A stretch of 64,000 nucleotides of DNA from Histophilus somni (GTDB lineage Bacteria > Pseudomonadota > Gammaproteobacteria > Enterobacterales > Pasteurellaceae): NCBI RefSeq assembly GCF_014202395.1, contig NZ_JACHGQ010000012.1, positions 1 to 64,000 on the forward strand, written 5' to 3'. Both the position numbers and the translations under genes were made by a program. Of the stretch, positions 43,706 to 53,354 are shown piece by piece (the first letter of the stretch is position 1; every line of letters begins with the position of its first letter). A model generated the notes under the pieces. That model made no database searches. It saw nothing but the letters and a program-made list of their open reading frames with translations, and was not told where the DNA came from.

Positions 43706-45886
43706 CTAAATTTTTTCCAATTTGGCTAAATGAGCGACTAGCCATTTAATCCCTTGTCCCTGAAAAGCGATTTGCAATCGGGTATTATTATCAGCCCCCT
43801 CAACATTAATCACTGTTCCCTGACCAAATTTTTCATGTTTCACCTTTTGTCCAACTTTCCAACTATTATCCGATAAATCAGTTTTGACGATAGAACCCAC
43901 TGCACTTCGGTTATAAGCTCGAGTCACTGTGCCACGTAAACGAACTTCTTGAATACATTCTTGCGGTAATTCAGCAATAAAACGAGAAGGAATATGTTTT
44001 TCGTCTTTACCATACAAGCGGCGAACTTCCGCATAACACAATGTCAATTTCTGTTTTGCTCGAGTAATCCCTACATAAGCTAAACGGCGTTCCTCCTCCA
44101 AACGTGCCAAGTCTTCACCCGAACGAAAACTTGGGAAAAGCCCCTCTTCCATACCAACAATAAATACTCTTGGAAATTCTAAGCCTTTCGCTGAATGCAA
44201 TGTCATCATTTGCACACAAGGCTGGTGAGAGTCTGCTTGTTCTTCTCCTGCTTCCAAAGAGGCATGTGTTAAAAACGCCACTAAATCAGACATATCTTCA
44301 GCCTCATCCGGTTTTATAAATTCTCTCGTTGCGGTAACCAACTCCTCCAAATTTTCAATTCGCACTTCCCCTTTGTCCCCCTTTTCCTGTTTATACATGT
44401 CATATAAACCGGAATGTTTAATCACAAAATCAGTTTGTACAAATAGGGGCATTTCTGCGGTTTCTTGTTGTAAGGAATTGATTAATTCAATAAAACGTAA
44501 CAAAACAGTTACCGAACGGATAGGAATTAAATTTTCTTGAATGGCAAGCTGAGTTGCTTGCCATAAAGTCACTTGTCTTTCACGAGTTAAATTACGCAAA
44601 ATATCTAAAGTACGCTCACCAATACCTCGTGGTGGCGTATTTACAACACGTTCAAAAGCCGCATCATCTTGTCGATTGGCAATTAAACGCAAATACGCTA
44701 AAGCATCTTTAATCTCTTGTCGTTCAAAAAATCGCATACCGCCATAAATGCGATAAGGAATTTTAGCCCTTAGAAATGCCTCTTCAATGACACGGGACTG
44801 GCTATTACTACGATATAAAACTGCACAATCATCAACCTTACCGCCGTTATCCAGCCAATTTTGTACCTGACCGGAGACAAACAAAGCCTCATCCAACTCG
44901 TTAAAAGCCGCATAAATCCCCACAGGATCTCCTTTTTCACCCGCAGTCCAAAGATCTTTACCTAACCGGTTACTATTATTGGAAATTAAACGGTTTGCAC
45001 TTTCTAAAATGTTGCCGGTTGAACGATAATTTTGCTCTAAACGAATAATTTTCGCTTTTGCAAAATCTTTAAGAAAACGATGAATATTCTCAACTTGAGC
45101 ACCACGCCAACCATAAATAGACTGATCGTCATCTCCGACAATCATCACATTGCCTTGCGAACCGGCTAATAATTTAATCCAAGCATATTGAATTTTATTA
45201 GTATCCTGAAATTCATCGATCAAAACGTGCTGAAAACGCTGTTGATAATATTGCAAAATATGTGGATTTTTTAGCCACAATTCATAAGCTCTCAATAATA
45301 ATTCAGCAAAATCTACTAGACCTGATCGATCACAAGCATCTTGATAAATTTTATAGATCTTGATCCACTCTCGCTCTTGACGATCATTATTATCTTCAAT
45401 CTGATGAGGGCGTAATCCTTCTTCTTTTTTATTATTGATATACCAACAAGCTTGTTTATAGGGAAAGGCTTTTTCATCATATTGATGCAATTTCATCAAA
45501 CGCTTAACTAAGCGAAGTTGATCTTCACTGTCTAAAATTTGAAAATCCTGTGGCAATCCGGCATCTGCGTAATGGGATCGCAATAAGCGATTTGCAATGC
45601 TATGAAAAGTGCCAATCCACATACCGAATAAACGTTGATGGGAATAACGAGCTAAAGTCGCCTCAATACGATGACGCATTTCCGTCGCTGCTTTATTGGT
45701 AAAAGTTACCGCCATAATACTTGATTCAGGTATTTTTTCTACCGCACTTAACCAAGCAATACGATACGTTAATACTCGAGTTTTTCCGCTTCCAGCACCA
45801 GCAAGTACGAGATAATTCCCCAAAGGTGCAACAACAGCATTGCGTTGTTTTTCATTAAGATCATTAAGTAATTCTGAAATATCCAT
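43706..45886 (-). CDS. uvrD: DNA helicase II UvrD
   Basis: A 726-residue superfamily 1 helicase for nucleotide excision and mismatch repair. The opening SELLNDLNEKQRNAVVAPLG is closer to UvrD than Rep. Motif I LAGAGSGKTRVLTYRIAWLS, Ia VTFTNKAATEMRHRI, II LIDEFQDTN, III GDDDQSIYGWRGA, IV RLEQNYRSTGNIL, V MTLHSAKGLEFPRVFIVGME, VI AYVGITRAKQKL. The C-terminal Tudor-like RNA polymerase contact (VGQKVKHEKFGQGTVINVEG) supports UvrD/PcrA. Confidence 0.94.
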   Translation of the reverse strand: MDISELLNDLNEKQRNAVVAPLGNYLVLAGAGSGKTRVLTYRIAWLSAVEKIPESSIMAVTFTNKAATEMRHRIEATLARYSHQRLFGMWIGTFHSIANRLLRSHYADAGLPQDFQILDSEDQLRLVKRLMKLHQYDEKAFPYKQACWYINNKKEEGLRPHQIEDNNDRQEREWIKIYKIYQDACDRSGLVDFAELLLRAYELWLKNPHILQYYQQRFQHVLIDEFQDTNKIQYAWIKLLAGSQGNVMIVGDDDQSIYGWRGAQVENIHRFLKDFAKAKIIRLEQNYRSTGNILESANRLISNNSNRLGKDLWTAGEKGDPVGIYAAFNELDEALFVSGQVQNWLDNGGKVDDCAVLYRSNSQSRVIEEAFLRAKIPYRIYGGMRFFERQEIKDALAYLRLIANRQDDAAFERVVNTPPRGIGERTLDILRNLTRERQVTLWQATQLAIQENLIPIRSVTVLLRFIELINSLQQETAEMPLFVQTDFVIKHSGLYDMYKQEKGDKGEVRIENLEELVTATREFIKPDEAEDMSDLVAFLTHASLEAGEEQADSHQPCVQMMTLHSAKGLEFPRVFIVGMEEGLFPSFRSGEDLARLEEERRLAYVGITRAKQKLTLCYAEVRRLYGKDEKHIPSRFIAELPQECIQEVRLRGTVTRAYNRSAVGSIVKTDLSDNSWKVGQKVKHEKFGQGTVINVEGADNNTRLQIAFQGQGIKWLVAHLAKLEKI

Positions 45887-46033
45887 TGTCGCCCATAAAC
45901 TGTGTTTTTATACAGTTGATTATATTGTTTTAACCGGAAAAAGCAAGATAAGAATCACCGAATAAATGCTGAAGCATATTTCGCCAACTTTCCTTCCCAA
46001 ATTTCCAATCCATTTAAATATCAAACAAATTTC

Positions 46034-47119
46034 CTACATAAGTCGAATATAAACGGTTATTTCTTCTCTATCATGATAAAGATGTTTTGCTTGTATTTGG
46101 AAAGATATATGTTGTTCATTTAGTCTTTCTTTAATTTGTTGTAAACACCGCTTAACCTCAAAATAACGCTTTTTCATAGGTAATTTTAAGTTAAAAATAG
46201 TTTCCTTACACCAACCTTTGACGAGCCATTGACTGATTAAATCAGCAATTCTACGTGGCTGTTCAACCATATCGCAAACCAGCCAGTCAATTTTACAATG
46301 CTTAGGAGGCCGAAATTTAAAGCCATCTTCAGCACAATGTTCAATTCTGCCGGTCTCATGTAGACTTGTTGCCATTTTGCCATGATCCACTGCATACACA
46401 AAAACACCTCGTCTAACCAATTGATAAGTCCACCCTCCCGGACAAGCCCCTAAATCAACAGCATATTTATTTTCGTTAAAACGTGTTGCTTCTTGATTGC
46501 GGGGAATAAAATAAAGAATTGCCTCTTCTAATTTTAATGTTGAACGACTAGGCGCTTCTGCCGGAAATTTTAGTCGTGGAATCCCCATAATATGTTCAGC
46601 ATGGTTATTGTTATAGGAATAGCCAATGTAACAACTGTTGGATTGAGTGAAAAAAATATGCAGAGTAATACCGCTCTTTTTGTTTTTTGCTTGTAGCCAG
46701 CCTTGCTTTCTGAGAGCTTGTCTAAGCGGTACAGTAAATTTTCGACAAAAAGCGGCCAGTGTTTTAGCTTCATTGGTATCGGCGGTTTCTACCCAAATAT
46801 CACTACTCTGTTTGAGATTGAGGATTTTTTCTTGTTGACGATAATATTCAATAATCGGACTGATACGATCTTGCACGGAAAGATTACTAATAAGATCAGA
46901 TACGACAATCATTTGTCGAGCAAAAATCAGTTGACTAAATGTAATCTTTCTAGCGAGGAGATCCGCCTCACCGATTTGGTAACATTCAAAAATAACATAG
47001 CCTGAATTTTCTACTACTCTGGCAAAGCCAAAAACACCAAGTGCGGTGGCTTTTTCGGTTATTTCCGCCGCCAATTCTTTTTCAAAGCCGCTACGGCAAT
47101 ATAACGCTAATTTATTCAT
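46034..47119 (-). CDS. rlmM: 23S rRNA 2'-O-ribose C2498 methyltransferase RlmM
   Basis: A 361-residue SAM-dependent enzyme modifying C2498 of 23S rRNA. An N-terminal THUMP-like region (LALYCRSGFEKELAAEITEK) is followed by the Rossmann core: YAVDLGACPGGWTYQLVRRG, VFVYAVDHGKMA, DWLVCDMVEQPRRIA and TIFNLKLPMKKRYFEV with the catalytic Lys. It overlaps the end of gcvA by 8 bp; gcvA and rlmM are neighbours in many relatives. Confidence 0.95.
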   Translation of the reverse strand: MNKLALYCRSGFEKELAAEITEKATALGVFGFARVVENSGYVIFECYQIGEADLLARKITFSQLIFARQMIVVSDLISNLSVQDRISPIIEYYRQQEKILNLKQSSDIWVETADTNEAKTLAAFCRKFTVPLRQALRKQGWLQAKNKKSGITLHIFFTQSNSCYIGYSYNNNHAEHIMGIPRLKFPAEAPSRSTLKLEEAILYFIPRNQEATRFNENKYAVDLGACPGGWTYQLVRRGVFVYAVDHGKMATSLHETGRIEHCAEDGFKFRPPKHCKIDWLVCDMVEQPRRIADLISQWLVKGWCKETIFNLKLPMKKRYFEVKRCLQQIKERLNEQHISFQIQAKHLYHDREEITVYIRLM

Positions 47120-48005
47120 GTTTATTTTGCTTCATTGCATGCACAATCCATTGACGGAATGCGTTAATTTGTTCTGTATTGGTTCGATTAAGAGAATTTA
47201 CCACATAAAAAGATTTTGGATCAGGTAGAGAGATAGATAACACAACTTGTAAGTTTCCGTTCTCTATTTCGTGTTGAGCAAGAATTTTATTTGCCAACAC
47301 AATACCTTGTCCATGCACAGCGGCTTGTAATGCCATAAATGTATGACTAAATACCGGTCCATGTCGAATATCTAATTTATCCAGTTGAAGTAAATTCGCC
47401 ATATTACGCCAGTTATCTCTAGTATGAACATGAATAAGATTATGGTGATACAAATCTGTTGCTTGCGTAACAGGTTGTTTAGCGAGTAATTTAGGGGAAG
47501 CCAAAATCAACAATTTTGCCTCTGCCAATTTTTCAACTTGTAATCCCACCCAATTTCCTTTGCCATAATAAATGGCAATATCAATTTCATTACTCAAAGG
47601 TATTTCGTCTTGATCAACCCCTTTTAATCTCACCTCAATATCCGGATATCGTTGATTAAATTCACTTAATTTTGGTACAAGCCATTGCATACCAAAAGTT
47701 TGCGGAACGCTAATTGAAAGATATTGCTCATTTTTCTGAGCCATTAATTTTGTTGTAGCATCGGCTAAATTATTTAGAATTTTGCTGACATCGGAAAAAT
47801 AAGCCCGACCCAAATCGGTTAATTCTAATGTTCTATTTTTACGCTTAAATAATATAACACCTAAAAAATCTTCTAATAATTTTATTTGATGGCTAACTGC
47901 AGCCTGTGTAACAAAAAGTTCATCTGCGGCTTTAGTAAAACTTAAATGCCTTGCTGAACTTTCAAAAGATTTCAATGAATTTAAAGGAGGCAAACGTTTA
48001 ATCAT
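47112..48005 (-). CDS. gcvA: Glycine cleavage system transcriptional regulator GcvA
   Basis: A 297-residue LysR-family regulator. Start taken at the ATG giving MIKRLPPLNSLKSFESSARH, matching E. coli GcvA. HTH: LSFTKAADELFVTQAAVSHQ and IKLLEDFLGVILFKRKNRTL. The substrate-binding domain begins near residue 90. GcvA controls the gcv genes and the divergent sRNA gcvB, whose promoter lies 90 bp away here. Confidence 0.92.
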   Translation of the reverse strand: MIKRLPPLNSLKSFESSARHLSFTKAADELFVTQAAVSHQIKLLEDFLGVILFKRKNRTLELTDLGRAYFSDVSKILNNLADATTKLMAQKNEQYLSISVPQTFGMQWLVPKLSEFNQRYPDIEVRLKGVDQDEIPLSNEIDIAIYYGKGNWVGLQVEKLAEAKLLILASPKLLAKQPVTQATDLYHHNLIHVHTRDNWRNMANLLQLDKLDIRHGPVFSHTFMALQAAVHGQGIVLANKILAQHEIENGNLQVVLSISLPDPKSFYVVNSLNRTNTEQINAFRQWIVHAMKQNKHE

Positions 48006-48093
48006 CATTCTTCCCAATTGTATTGTTTAAATTATAACGGTTGAAATTGCTATCAGATTAGTTTTTCTAATACCATATATAAAAAAATATATC

Positions 48094-48122
48094 TTGTCTG
48101 ACCTATCCATTCTCCATAGAAT
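48094..48122 (+). promoter_or_regulatory. gcvB promoter
   Basis: TTGTCT (48094-48099) and TAGAAT (48117-48122) with a 17-bp spacer, placing the start of transcription at about 48129, just where GcvB-like sequence begins. Confidence 0.75.
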
Positions 48123-48128
48123 GCACGC

Positions 48129-48311
48129 ATACTTAACGATTGGTAATTCCTTACTGGTTAAAGAGTTTCGGACTTAAGTATGATGTTGTGTTTGCATATT
48201 GTTCGGGAAACCGAACCGAGTAACAAATTTTAAGTTACTCATTTACTTCCTGTATGTATATTTAAACCGTTTTTTAGGTTATGTACCGCTCTTTATGAGC
48301 GGTATTTTTTT
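48129..48311 (+). ncRNA. gcvB: GcvB small regulatory RNA
   Basis: The intergenic region divergent from gcvA holds the features of GcvB: the G/U-rich R1 seed TATGATGTTGTGTTTGCATA (48179-48198), a second conserved block ACTTCCTGTATGTATAT (48245-48261), and a terminal hairpin TACCGCT-CTTTATG-AGCGGTA followed by T7. GcvB represses many amino-acid and peptide uptake genes with Hfq. The 5' end is set from the promoter; the length (~183 nt) is close to the E. coli RNA. Confidence 0.9.
48284..48311 (+). terminator. gcvB terminator
   Basis: TACCGCT and AGCGGTA arms with a 7-base loop, followed by a T-run to 48311. Confidence 0.9.
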
Positions 48312-48457
48312 ATGGGCAAAATTCTATCATAAAATTTCCCATCTCTATCATTCCGAGCGATAAAAATCCCTTTATATTTTAAATATCCAGTTTCCAACCT
48401 GATGAGAATAGTGTAGATTAAATTCACTATTTTATAAACATCAAGAAGGAAGTAAAA
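48312..48457 (+). promoter_or_regulatory. ilvE leader region
   Basis: Holds a 7-bp inverted repeat AATAGTG (48407-48413)/CACTATT (48425-48431) shortly before the AGAAGGAAG ribosome site. No leader-peptide run of branched-chain codons is seen, so attenuation of the E. coli ilv type is not supported. Confidence 0.4.
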
Positions 48458-49477
48458 ATGAATAAAAATATTGATTGGGAAAATCTCGGTTTTAGTTATA
48501 TCAAAACAGATTATCGTTACATTGCTTATTGGAAAAATGGAGCATGGTCAAAAGGTGAATTGACACAAGATAATGTTTTGCATATCAGTGAAGGTTCAAC
48601 CGCACTCCATTACGGTCAACAATGTTTTGAGGGCTTAAAAGCCTATCGTTGCAAAGACGGCTCAATTAACTTATTTCGCCCTGAACAAAATGCACTACGC
48701 ATGCAAAAAAGTTGCCAACGCTTGTTGATGCCCGAAATTCCGGTGGAAATGTTTGTCGATGCCTGTAAACAAGTCGTCAAAGCAAATGCAGATTGGCTAG
48801 GTCCTTACGGTTCCGGTGCAACACTTTACTTACGCCCATTTTTAATCGGTGTTGGTGATAATATCGGGGTTAGTCCGGCTCCTGAATATATATTCTCAAT
48901 CTTTTGTTGTCCTGTTGGTGCATACTTTAAAGGCGGTATGAAACCGACTAACTTTATCGTTTCTGACTATGATCGTGCCGCACCACAAGGCACTGGAGCG
49001 GCAAAAGTGGGGGGAAATTATGCCGCCAGTCTTTATCCGGGGAAAATGGCGAAAACACGTCATTTTGCAGATTGTATTTATCTTGATCCGACTACACACA
49101 AAAAAATAGAAGAAGTCGGTTCTGCAAACTTCTTCGGTATAACTAAAGACAATAAATTTATTACTCCATTATCGCCGTCAATTTTGCCAAGCATTACTAA
49201 ATATTCTCTACTCTATCTAGCAAAAGAGCGGTTAGGAATGGAAGTGATTGAGGGCGATGTTTATATTGATCAATTAGATCAATTTAAAGAAGCCGGTGCA
49301 TGTGGAACAGCGGCAGTCATCACGCCTATCGGTGGTATTCAATATGGCGATCATTTCCATGTTTTTTATTCTGAAACTGATGTAGGTGAAATAACAACAA
49401 AGCTTTATAATGAGCTGGTCGGTATTCAGTTTGGTGATGTTGACGCACCAGAAGGCTGGATTGTTAAAGTAGAATAA
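48458..49477 (+). CDS. ilvE: Branched-chain amino acid aminotransferase
   Basis: A 339-residue class IV PLP enzyme for the last step of Leu, Ile and Val synthesis. It follows the longer BCAT type: [60 protein letters not shown] (PLP Lys) and [24 protein letters not shown] for phosphate binding. Length agrees with the family. It lies downstream of gcvB. Confidence 0.93.
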   Translation: MNKNIDWENLGFSYIKTDYRYIAYWKNGAWSKGELTQDNVLHISEGSTALHYGQQCFEGLKAYRCKDGSINLFRPEQNALRMQKSCQRLLMPEIPVEMFVDACKQVVKANADWLGPYGSGATLYLRPFLIGVGDNIGVSPAPEYIFSIFCCPVGAYFKGGMKPTNFIVSDYDRAAPQGTGAAKVGGNYAASLYPGKMAKTRHFADCIYLDPTTHKKIEEVGSANFFGITKDNKFITPLSPSILPSITKYSLLYLAKERLGMEVIEGDVYIDQLDQFKEAGACGTAAVITPIGGIQYGDHFHVFYSETDVGEITTKLYNELVGIQFGDVDAPEGWIVKVE

Positions 49478-49493
49478 TAAAAAATACACAACT

Positions 49494-49541
49494 AATCTGC
49501 AATTTAATCAAGTAACTTTCCGATGAAATTGCAGATTTTTT
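49494..49541. terminator. Terminator between ilvE and bcp
   Basis: AATCTGCAATTT and AAATTGCAGATT, 12-bp arms with a 20-base loop, then T-run. Confidence 0.8.
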
Positions 49542-49557
49542 CTGACATAAAAATATC

Positions 49558-50034
49558 TTAACGTTGTTCCAATGAATTTAAATAATCCAAGACAATTTGA
49601 TGATGATCCGTAGTTTTAAATTTATCAAAAACTTTTTCAATTTTTCCCTGTTCATCAATTAAAAAACTAATGCGATGAATACCATCAAAGGTTCTTCCCA
49701 TAAACTTTTTTTCTCCCCAAACACCGAATTGTTCTGCCACAATATGTTGCTCATCTGAAAGAAGATCAAAATTCAATGCTTTCTTTTCTATAAAATTGGC
49801 TAATTTTTTCGGCGAATCCGGACTAATTCCTAAGATAACAACCCCTTTATTTTCTAGCTCCGCTTTGCTATCACGCAACCCACAGGCTTGCGTTGTACAA
49901 CCAGGCGTCAACGCTTTTGGATAAAAATAGACCAATACTTTTTTCCCGTGAAAATTCTCAAGACTCACCTGTTCATTATTTTGATTTAATAGACTGAAGT
50001 GCGGTGCAAAATCGCCGGCTTTTAATGTTTTCAT
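49558..50034 (-). CDS. bcp: Thioredoxin-dependent thiol peroxidase Bcp
   Basis: A 158-residue peroxiredoxin reducing hydroperoxides. The peroxidatic Cys lies in PKALTPGCTTQACGLRDSKA with the resolving Cys five residues on, the PrxQ/Bcp pattern. GEKKFMGRTFDGIHRISFLI and DEQGKIEKVFDKFK are typical. Divergent from dapA, as bcp often is near dapA in gamma-proteobacteria. Confidence 0.94.
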   Translation of the reverse strand: MKTLKAGDFAPHFSLLNQNNEQVSLENFHGKKVLVYFYPKALTPGCTTQACGLRDSKAELENKGVVILGISPDSPKKLANFIEKKALNFDLLSDEQHIVAEQFGVWGEKKFMGRTFDGIHRISFLIDEQGKIEKVFDKFKTTDHHQIVLDYLNSLEQR

Positions 50035-50144
50035 AAAATATTACCTTTTAAAAAATATAAAAAAATACTTGCAAAGTGTTGCCATTTTAACGATCCTAAA
50101 CGGACTTTTTCAAGCTAATATGCAAACATAATAAGGAGATTTTT

Positions 50145-51041
50145 ATGACCACACACAGACCTTTATTCTACGGCAGTATCACCGCACTTATTACGCCAAT
50201 GGATGATCATGGGGAAGTTGATTTTAACGCATTAAAAAAACTGGTTGAATACCATATTACTTCAGGATCTCACGGTATCGTTTCTGTCGGTACAACCGGA
50301 GAATCCGCCACATTAAGCATCGCTGAAAATGTAAAAACAATTTTAAAAACTCTTGAGTTTGCCGATGGAAGAATACCTGTTATTGCAGGTACCGGAGCAA
50401 ATGCAACCAGCGAAGCGATTACGATGACCAAGCTGTTAAATGATAGTGGTGTTGCAGGTTGTTTATCCGTTGTACCTTACTACAATAAACCAACTCAAGA
50501 AGGTATGTATCAACATTTTAAAGCCATTGCAGAATGTACGGATATTCCGCAAATTCTTTACAATGTTCCTAGCCGTACAGGTAGTGATTTATTGCCTGAA
50601 ACCGTTGGTCGTTTAGCTCAAATTGCAAATATTGTTGGAATTAAAGAAGCAACAGGTGATGTCAGTCGTGTAGCGAAAATTAAACAGATGGCGGGGGAAG
50701 ATTTCATTTTCCTCAGCGGCGATGACGCAACAGGGCTTGAAAGTATGAAACTTGGCGGTCAAGGAGTCATTTCCGTCACAAATAATATTGCCGCCGCTGA
50801 TATGGCAAAAATGTGTGAATTGGCATTAGCCGGAAAATTTGATGAAGCAGAAATCATTAATGATAAATTAAGAGCTTTACATAAAGATTTATTCATCGAA
50901 TCAAATCCTATTCCGGTAAAATGGGCAGCTTATAAATTAGGATTAGTCCCTGATCCGATATTACGTTTGCCGCTGACAACTTTAAGCGAACAATCGCAAC
51001 CGAAAGTTATTGAAGCATTAAAAAATGCCGGATTGCTATAG
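50145..51041 (+). CDS. dapA: 4-hydroxy-tetrahydrodipicolinate synthase
   Basis: A 298-residue TIM-barrel aldolase condensing pyruvate with aspartate semialdehyde for lysine and peptidoglycan. Motifs: [52 protein letters not shown] (Tyr) and [13 protein letters not shown] with the Schiff-base Lys. AAGGAG precedes the start. Confidence 0.96.
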   Translation: MTTHRPLFYGSITALITPMDDHGEVDFNALKKLVEYHITSGSHGIVSVGTTGESATLSIAENVKTILKTLEFADGRIPVIAGTGANATSEAITMTKLLNDSGVAGCLSVVPYYNKPTQEGMYQHFKAIAECTDIPQILYNVPSRTGSDLLPETVGRLAQIANIVGIKEATGDVSRVAKIKQMAGEDFIFLSGDDATGLESMKLGGQGVISVTNNIAAADMAKMCELALAGKFDEAEIINDKLRALHKDLFIESNPIPVKWAAYKLGLVPDPILRLPLTTLSEQSQPKVIEALKNAGLL

Positions 51042-51057
51042 TCTTCTTACTAAACAT

Positions 51058-51084
51058 TAGGGTCTGCAAACGACCCTATTTTTT
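51058..51084 (+). terminator. Terminator after dapA
   Basis: TAGGGTC-TGCAAAC-GACCCTA followed by TTTTTT. Confidence 0.85.
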
Positions 51085-51224
51085 AACCGATTTCTAGGTT
51101 AAGTGCGGTTGTTTTGAAGGGCAAAATAAATTTTATTTTTTTCTGAAGGTTTGTATTGTATAATTCGTCACCTAATGTCATGCGTACAATCTACGCTTAT
51201 CTTTTTACAAAATAAGGACTTTTT

Positions 51225-51953
51225 ATGAAATACAAACTGTCGTTAGCGTTATTATTTACGCTTCCAGCCTTTGCCCATGCGGGGGGGGGTAATTTTAATT
51301 TTTATGGCAAGGCGGGGATTGATTTAACGTCTCGTTTTGAAACGATGAAAATAATATTGCCGAACATCAATAAAGAGGCAAATGTTCCTGCAAGTTCAAG
51401 ACAAAACACCTTCTCACCAAGTATCTTTCTTGAAACCACCTACAATATTTTACCACAAACAGAAATCGGTCTCGGACTAGGCTATATTAAACGCAAAGGC
51501 TTTGATCATTCTGCTACTTGGAAGATCTCAAACCAAGGTAATATTGGTTTTGGTGATAACAATGCAGTGGAAAACTATAGAATAAATCGTTATTCCTCCC
51601 TACCAATTTATTTCACGTTGAAACAAAATTATGCGTTAAATGCAAACAGCAAATTTTATCTAAAAGGGGATATAGGTTATTCAATCAACAAAATTGATAA
51701 CACAAAATATAATTACTATACAGATGTAAGTGGTAAACTTGAGCTAGATAGCCTTAGCAGTAGATTTCAAAATTTTAAAGCTCAAAACGGTCTATATTTA
51801 GGTTTAGGCATTGGATTTGAATATAAGTTTTTCTTAGCAGATATTGGATATTATCATACTCATGCAAAAGTTAATTATAAAAGCGACGGAAGCTATTCAT
51901 GGCACCCTTACAACAACGATGCTATACGTTTAACGCTTGGATTTAAATTCTAA
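51225..51953 (+). CDS. Outer-membrane beta-barrel protein with G9 tract, possibly phase variable
   Basis: A 242-residue protein with a signal peptide (MKYKLSLALLFTLPAFAHA) and an 8-strand opacity/OmpA-like barrel pattern: alternating residues in FNFYGKAGIDLTSRFETMKI, ETTYNILPQTEIGLGLGYIK, YLGLGIGFEYKFFLADIGYY and a C-terminal strand ending in Phe (AIRLTLGFKF). A run of nine G (51281-51289) encodes the Gly-Gly-Gly right after the signal peptide; in this sequence the frame is open. Changes in tract length would shift the frame, so expression could switch on and off. Function (adhesin, porin-like or serum resistance) is unknown. Confidence 0.8.
   Translation: MKYKLSLALLFTLPAFAHAGGGNFNFYGKAGIDLTSRFETMKIILPNINKEANVPASSRQNTFSPSIFLETTYNILPQTEIGLGLGYIKRKGFDHSATWKISNQGNIGFGDNNAVENYRINRYSSLPIYFTLKQNYALNANSKFYLKGDIGYSINKIDNTKYNYYTDVSGKLELDSLSSRFQNFKAQNGLYLGLGIGFEYKFFLADIGYYHTHAKVNYKSDGSYSWHPYNNDAIRLTLGFKF
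51281..51289 (+). repeat. Homopolymeric G9 tract inside a coding sequence
   Basis: Nine consecutive G in an otherwise AT-rich gene, at codons 19-22, a classical slipped-strand site in Haemophilus-type surface genes. Confidence 0.9.
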
Positions 51954-52004
51954 ACAACACAAAACAGAATAAATCTTTAAGCTAAACTTTCTACCATAAT
52001 AAAC

Positions 52005-52045
52005 AATCCCTATTGAATAACATTTCAATTCAGTAGGGATTTTAA
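52005..52045 (+). terminator. Terminator after the barrel gene
   Basis: AATCCCTATTGAAT and ATTCAGTAGGGATT pair across a short loop, followed by TTAAT. Confidence 0.8.
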
Positions 52046-52093
52046 TATTTTCAATCGGTTAAATCTTTACAAAAACGCTACATCATACCGAAT

Positions 52094-52322
52094 TGACGTC
52101 CTCCCCTAGCTAAAGCAAGGAGATTCCTACCAGCTCCCATTGCAAGCAATGGGCTACTCTCGGTGGGTTTCTGCTGCTGACCGCCAATGCGATTCACTTC
52201 ACAGACGCTACGGGCACGTCCTGCCCTGATTATGCCGTCATTGAGAGTCTAAAGCGACCTCTGTTAGCAGTAAGAAGTATATCATATTTGTGCCTTATAT
52301 CTACGCCCTAAAGGACGTGGTT
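52094..52322 (-). mobile_element. Solo IS200/IS605-type end element with omega-RNA-like structure
   Basis: About 230 bp with no ORF. The left part (52094-52232) aligns with the right end of the tnpB element (62661-62798): TGACGTCCTCCCC, GATTCCTACCAGCTCCCA, CTACTCTCGGTGGGTTTCT, GATTCACTTCA and AGACGCT are shared. The right part ends in an imperfect hairpin CTACGCCC-TAAA-GGACGTGG (52301-52320) that looks like an IS605-type left end. It thus has both ends but no tnpA or tnpB, like a palindrome-associated transposable element. It abuts the rimI stop codon, so it may have supplied the last codons of rimI. Confidence 0.7.
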
Positions 52323-52769
52323 TTACGGCACGATTAGATAAAATGCCATTACCACCGCACTTTCCCGTTTTCCGTCAGGTAAAGGATAATAATTTTTACG
52401 AATATCCACCTCATTAAATCCCAAATTGTGATATAGCTGTCTTGCCTTAATGTTCGTTTCTCTCACCTCAAGCCATAAGGTTTGTATATTACGTTCTAAT
52501 AATTGTTGAATTAATTCTTTCAGTAATTCTTTTCCTAACCCCAATCCTTGATAATCAGGATCGACGGCAATATTAAACAACGTTGCCTCATCTAACACAA
52601 GATAACAAATGGCAAACGCAACAATTTTTCCATTAACCACTTTCTTTAAATTAAGATAATGTTCGCCTTGATTATTTTTTAATGTGCCTAATGACCAAGG
52701 AACAATATGTGCTTTTTGTTCGATCGCAAATAATTCGGCAAAATCTTGTTCATCAATATATGAAATCAT
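52323..52769 (-). CDS. rimI: Ribosomal protein S18 N-acetyltransferase RimI
   Basis: A 148-residue GNAT-family enzyme acetylating the N-terminus of S18. Motifs: DFAELFAIEQKAHIVPWSLG, YLVLDEATLFNIAVDPDYQG, LGLGKELLKELIQQLLER (acetyl-CoA loop QGLGLGKELL), WLEVRETNIKARQLYHNLGF, NEVDIRKNYY. The C-terminus ends right at the solo IS end. It is 3 bp downstream of holD, the conserved order. Confidence 0.94.
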   Translation of the reverse strand: MISYIDEQDFAELFAIEQKAHIVPWSLGTLKNNQGEHYLNLKKVVNGKIVAFAICYLVLDEATLFNIAVDPDYQGLGLGKELLKELIQQLLERNIQTLWLEVRETNIKARQLYHNLGFNEVDIRKNYYPLPDGKRESAVVMAFYLIVP

Positions 52770-52772
52770 TTT

Positions 52773-53177
52773 CTATATTTCCTGAATTTGCTGCCAAAAC
52801 TGACGTTTTTCCTGAGGACTTTGCTTTAATCTCTCAAGTTCATTACTTTTCCAACAAGGCATATATTGCTTATCGCTTAAAGTGCGGTCTATTTTCTGTT
52901 GATCGTTTGTGAGTAACCAATAAATCACTTCATGTTCGACTTGAAGATAAGGCAAAAAATCAAAGTCAATACATAAACAATCTTCTTTCATTAGCTCAAG
53001 ACTACGAAAAATATCTTGTAAAAACGGTTGTTCTTTTAAAACCGGCTGTTCAGAAATCATAATCAAACGAATATTTTTTGCCACAGAGACATTTACCAAC
53101 CCTTTTAAAATCTCGGGATGGCGTAATTTCCACTGTGAAATACCCATTTCTTGTAAGAGTTTATCTCGTCTGTTCAT
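52773..53177 (-). CDS. holD: DNA polymerase III subunit psi
   Basis: A 134-residue protein bridging the clamp loader and chi/SSB. The N-terminal MNRRDKLLQEMGISQWKLRH and PEILKG match the HolD pattern that contacts the tau/gamma subunits; the fold continues with VAKNIRLIMISEQPVLKEQP and PFLQDIFRSLEL. It pairs with rimI as in E. coli. Confidence 0.9.
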   Translation of the reverse strand: MNRRDKLLQEMGISQWKLRHPEILKGLVNVSVAKNIRLIMISEQPVLKEQPFLQDIFRSLELMKEDCLCIDFDFLPYLQVEHEVIYWLLTNDQQKIDRTLSDKQYMPCWKSNELERLKQSPQEKRQFWQQIQEI

Positions 53178-53288
53178 TTCTATTTTCCTAAATAACAGGC
53201 TATTTTAAACCGTAACCGAAATGAGGTTAAGCAATAATTGTGTCCATTTTTAGCTCTTGGATTTGATATAAAGTGAAGAAACTCAACC

Positions 53289-53342
53289 GTAGAAGATCAA
53301 ACCTAAATAAGAAATCATTAAATTAGTTTTGACCTTCTACAC
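53289..53342 (-). terminator. Possible terminator after lon
   Basis: GTAGAAGATCAAACCTAA and TTAGTTTTGACCTTCTAC pair imperfectly around an AT loop just past the lon stop. Confidence 0.5.
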
Positions 53343-53354
53343 TCCAGTAGAATT

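Noticed and set aside
48312-48457. Attenuator with leader peptide for ilvE
   Set aside because: No short ORF rich in Leu, Ile or Val codons and no alternative terminator before ilvE.
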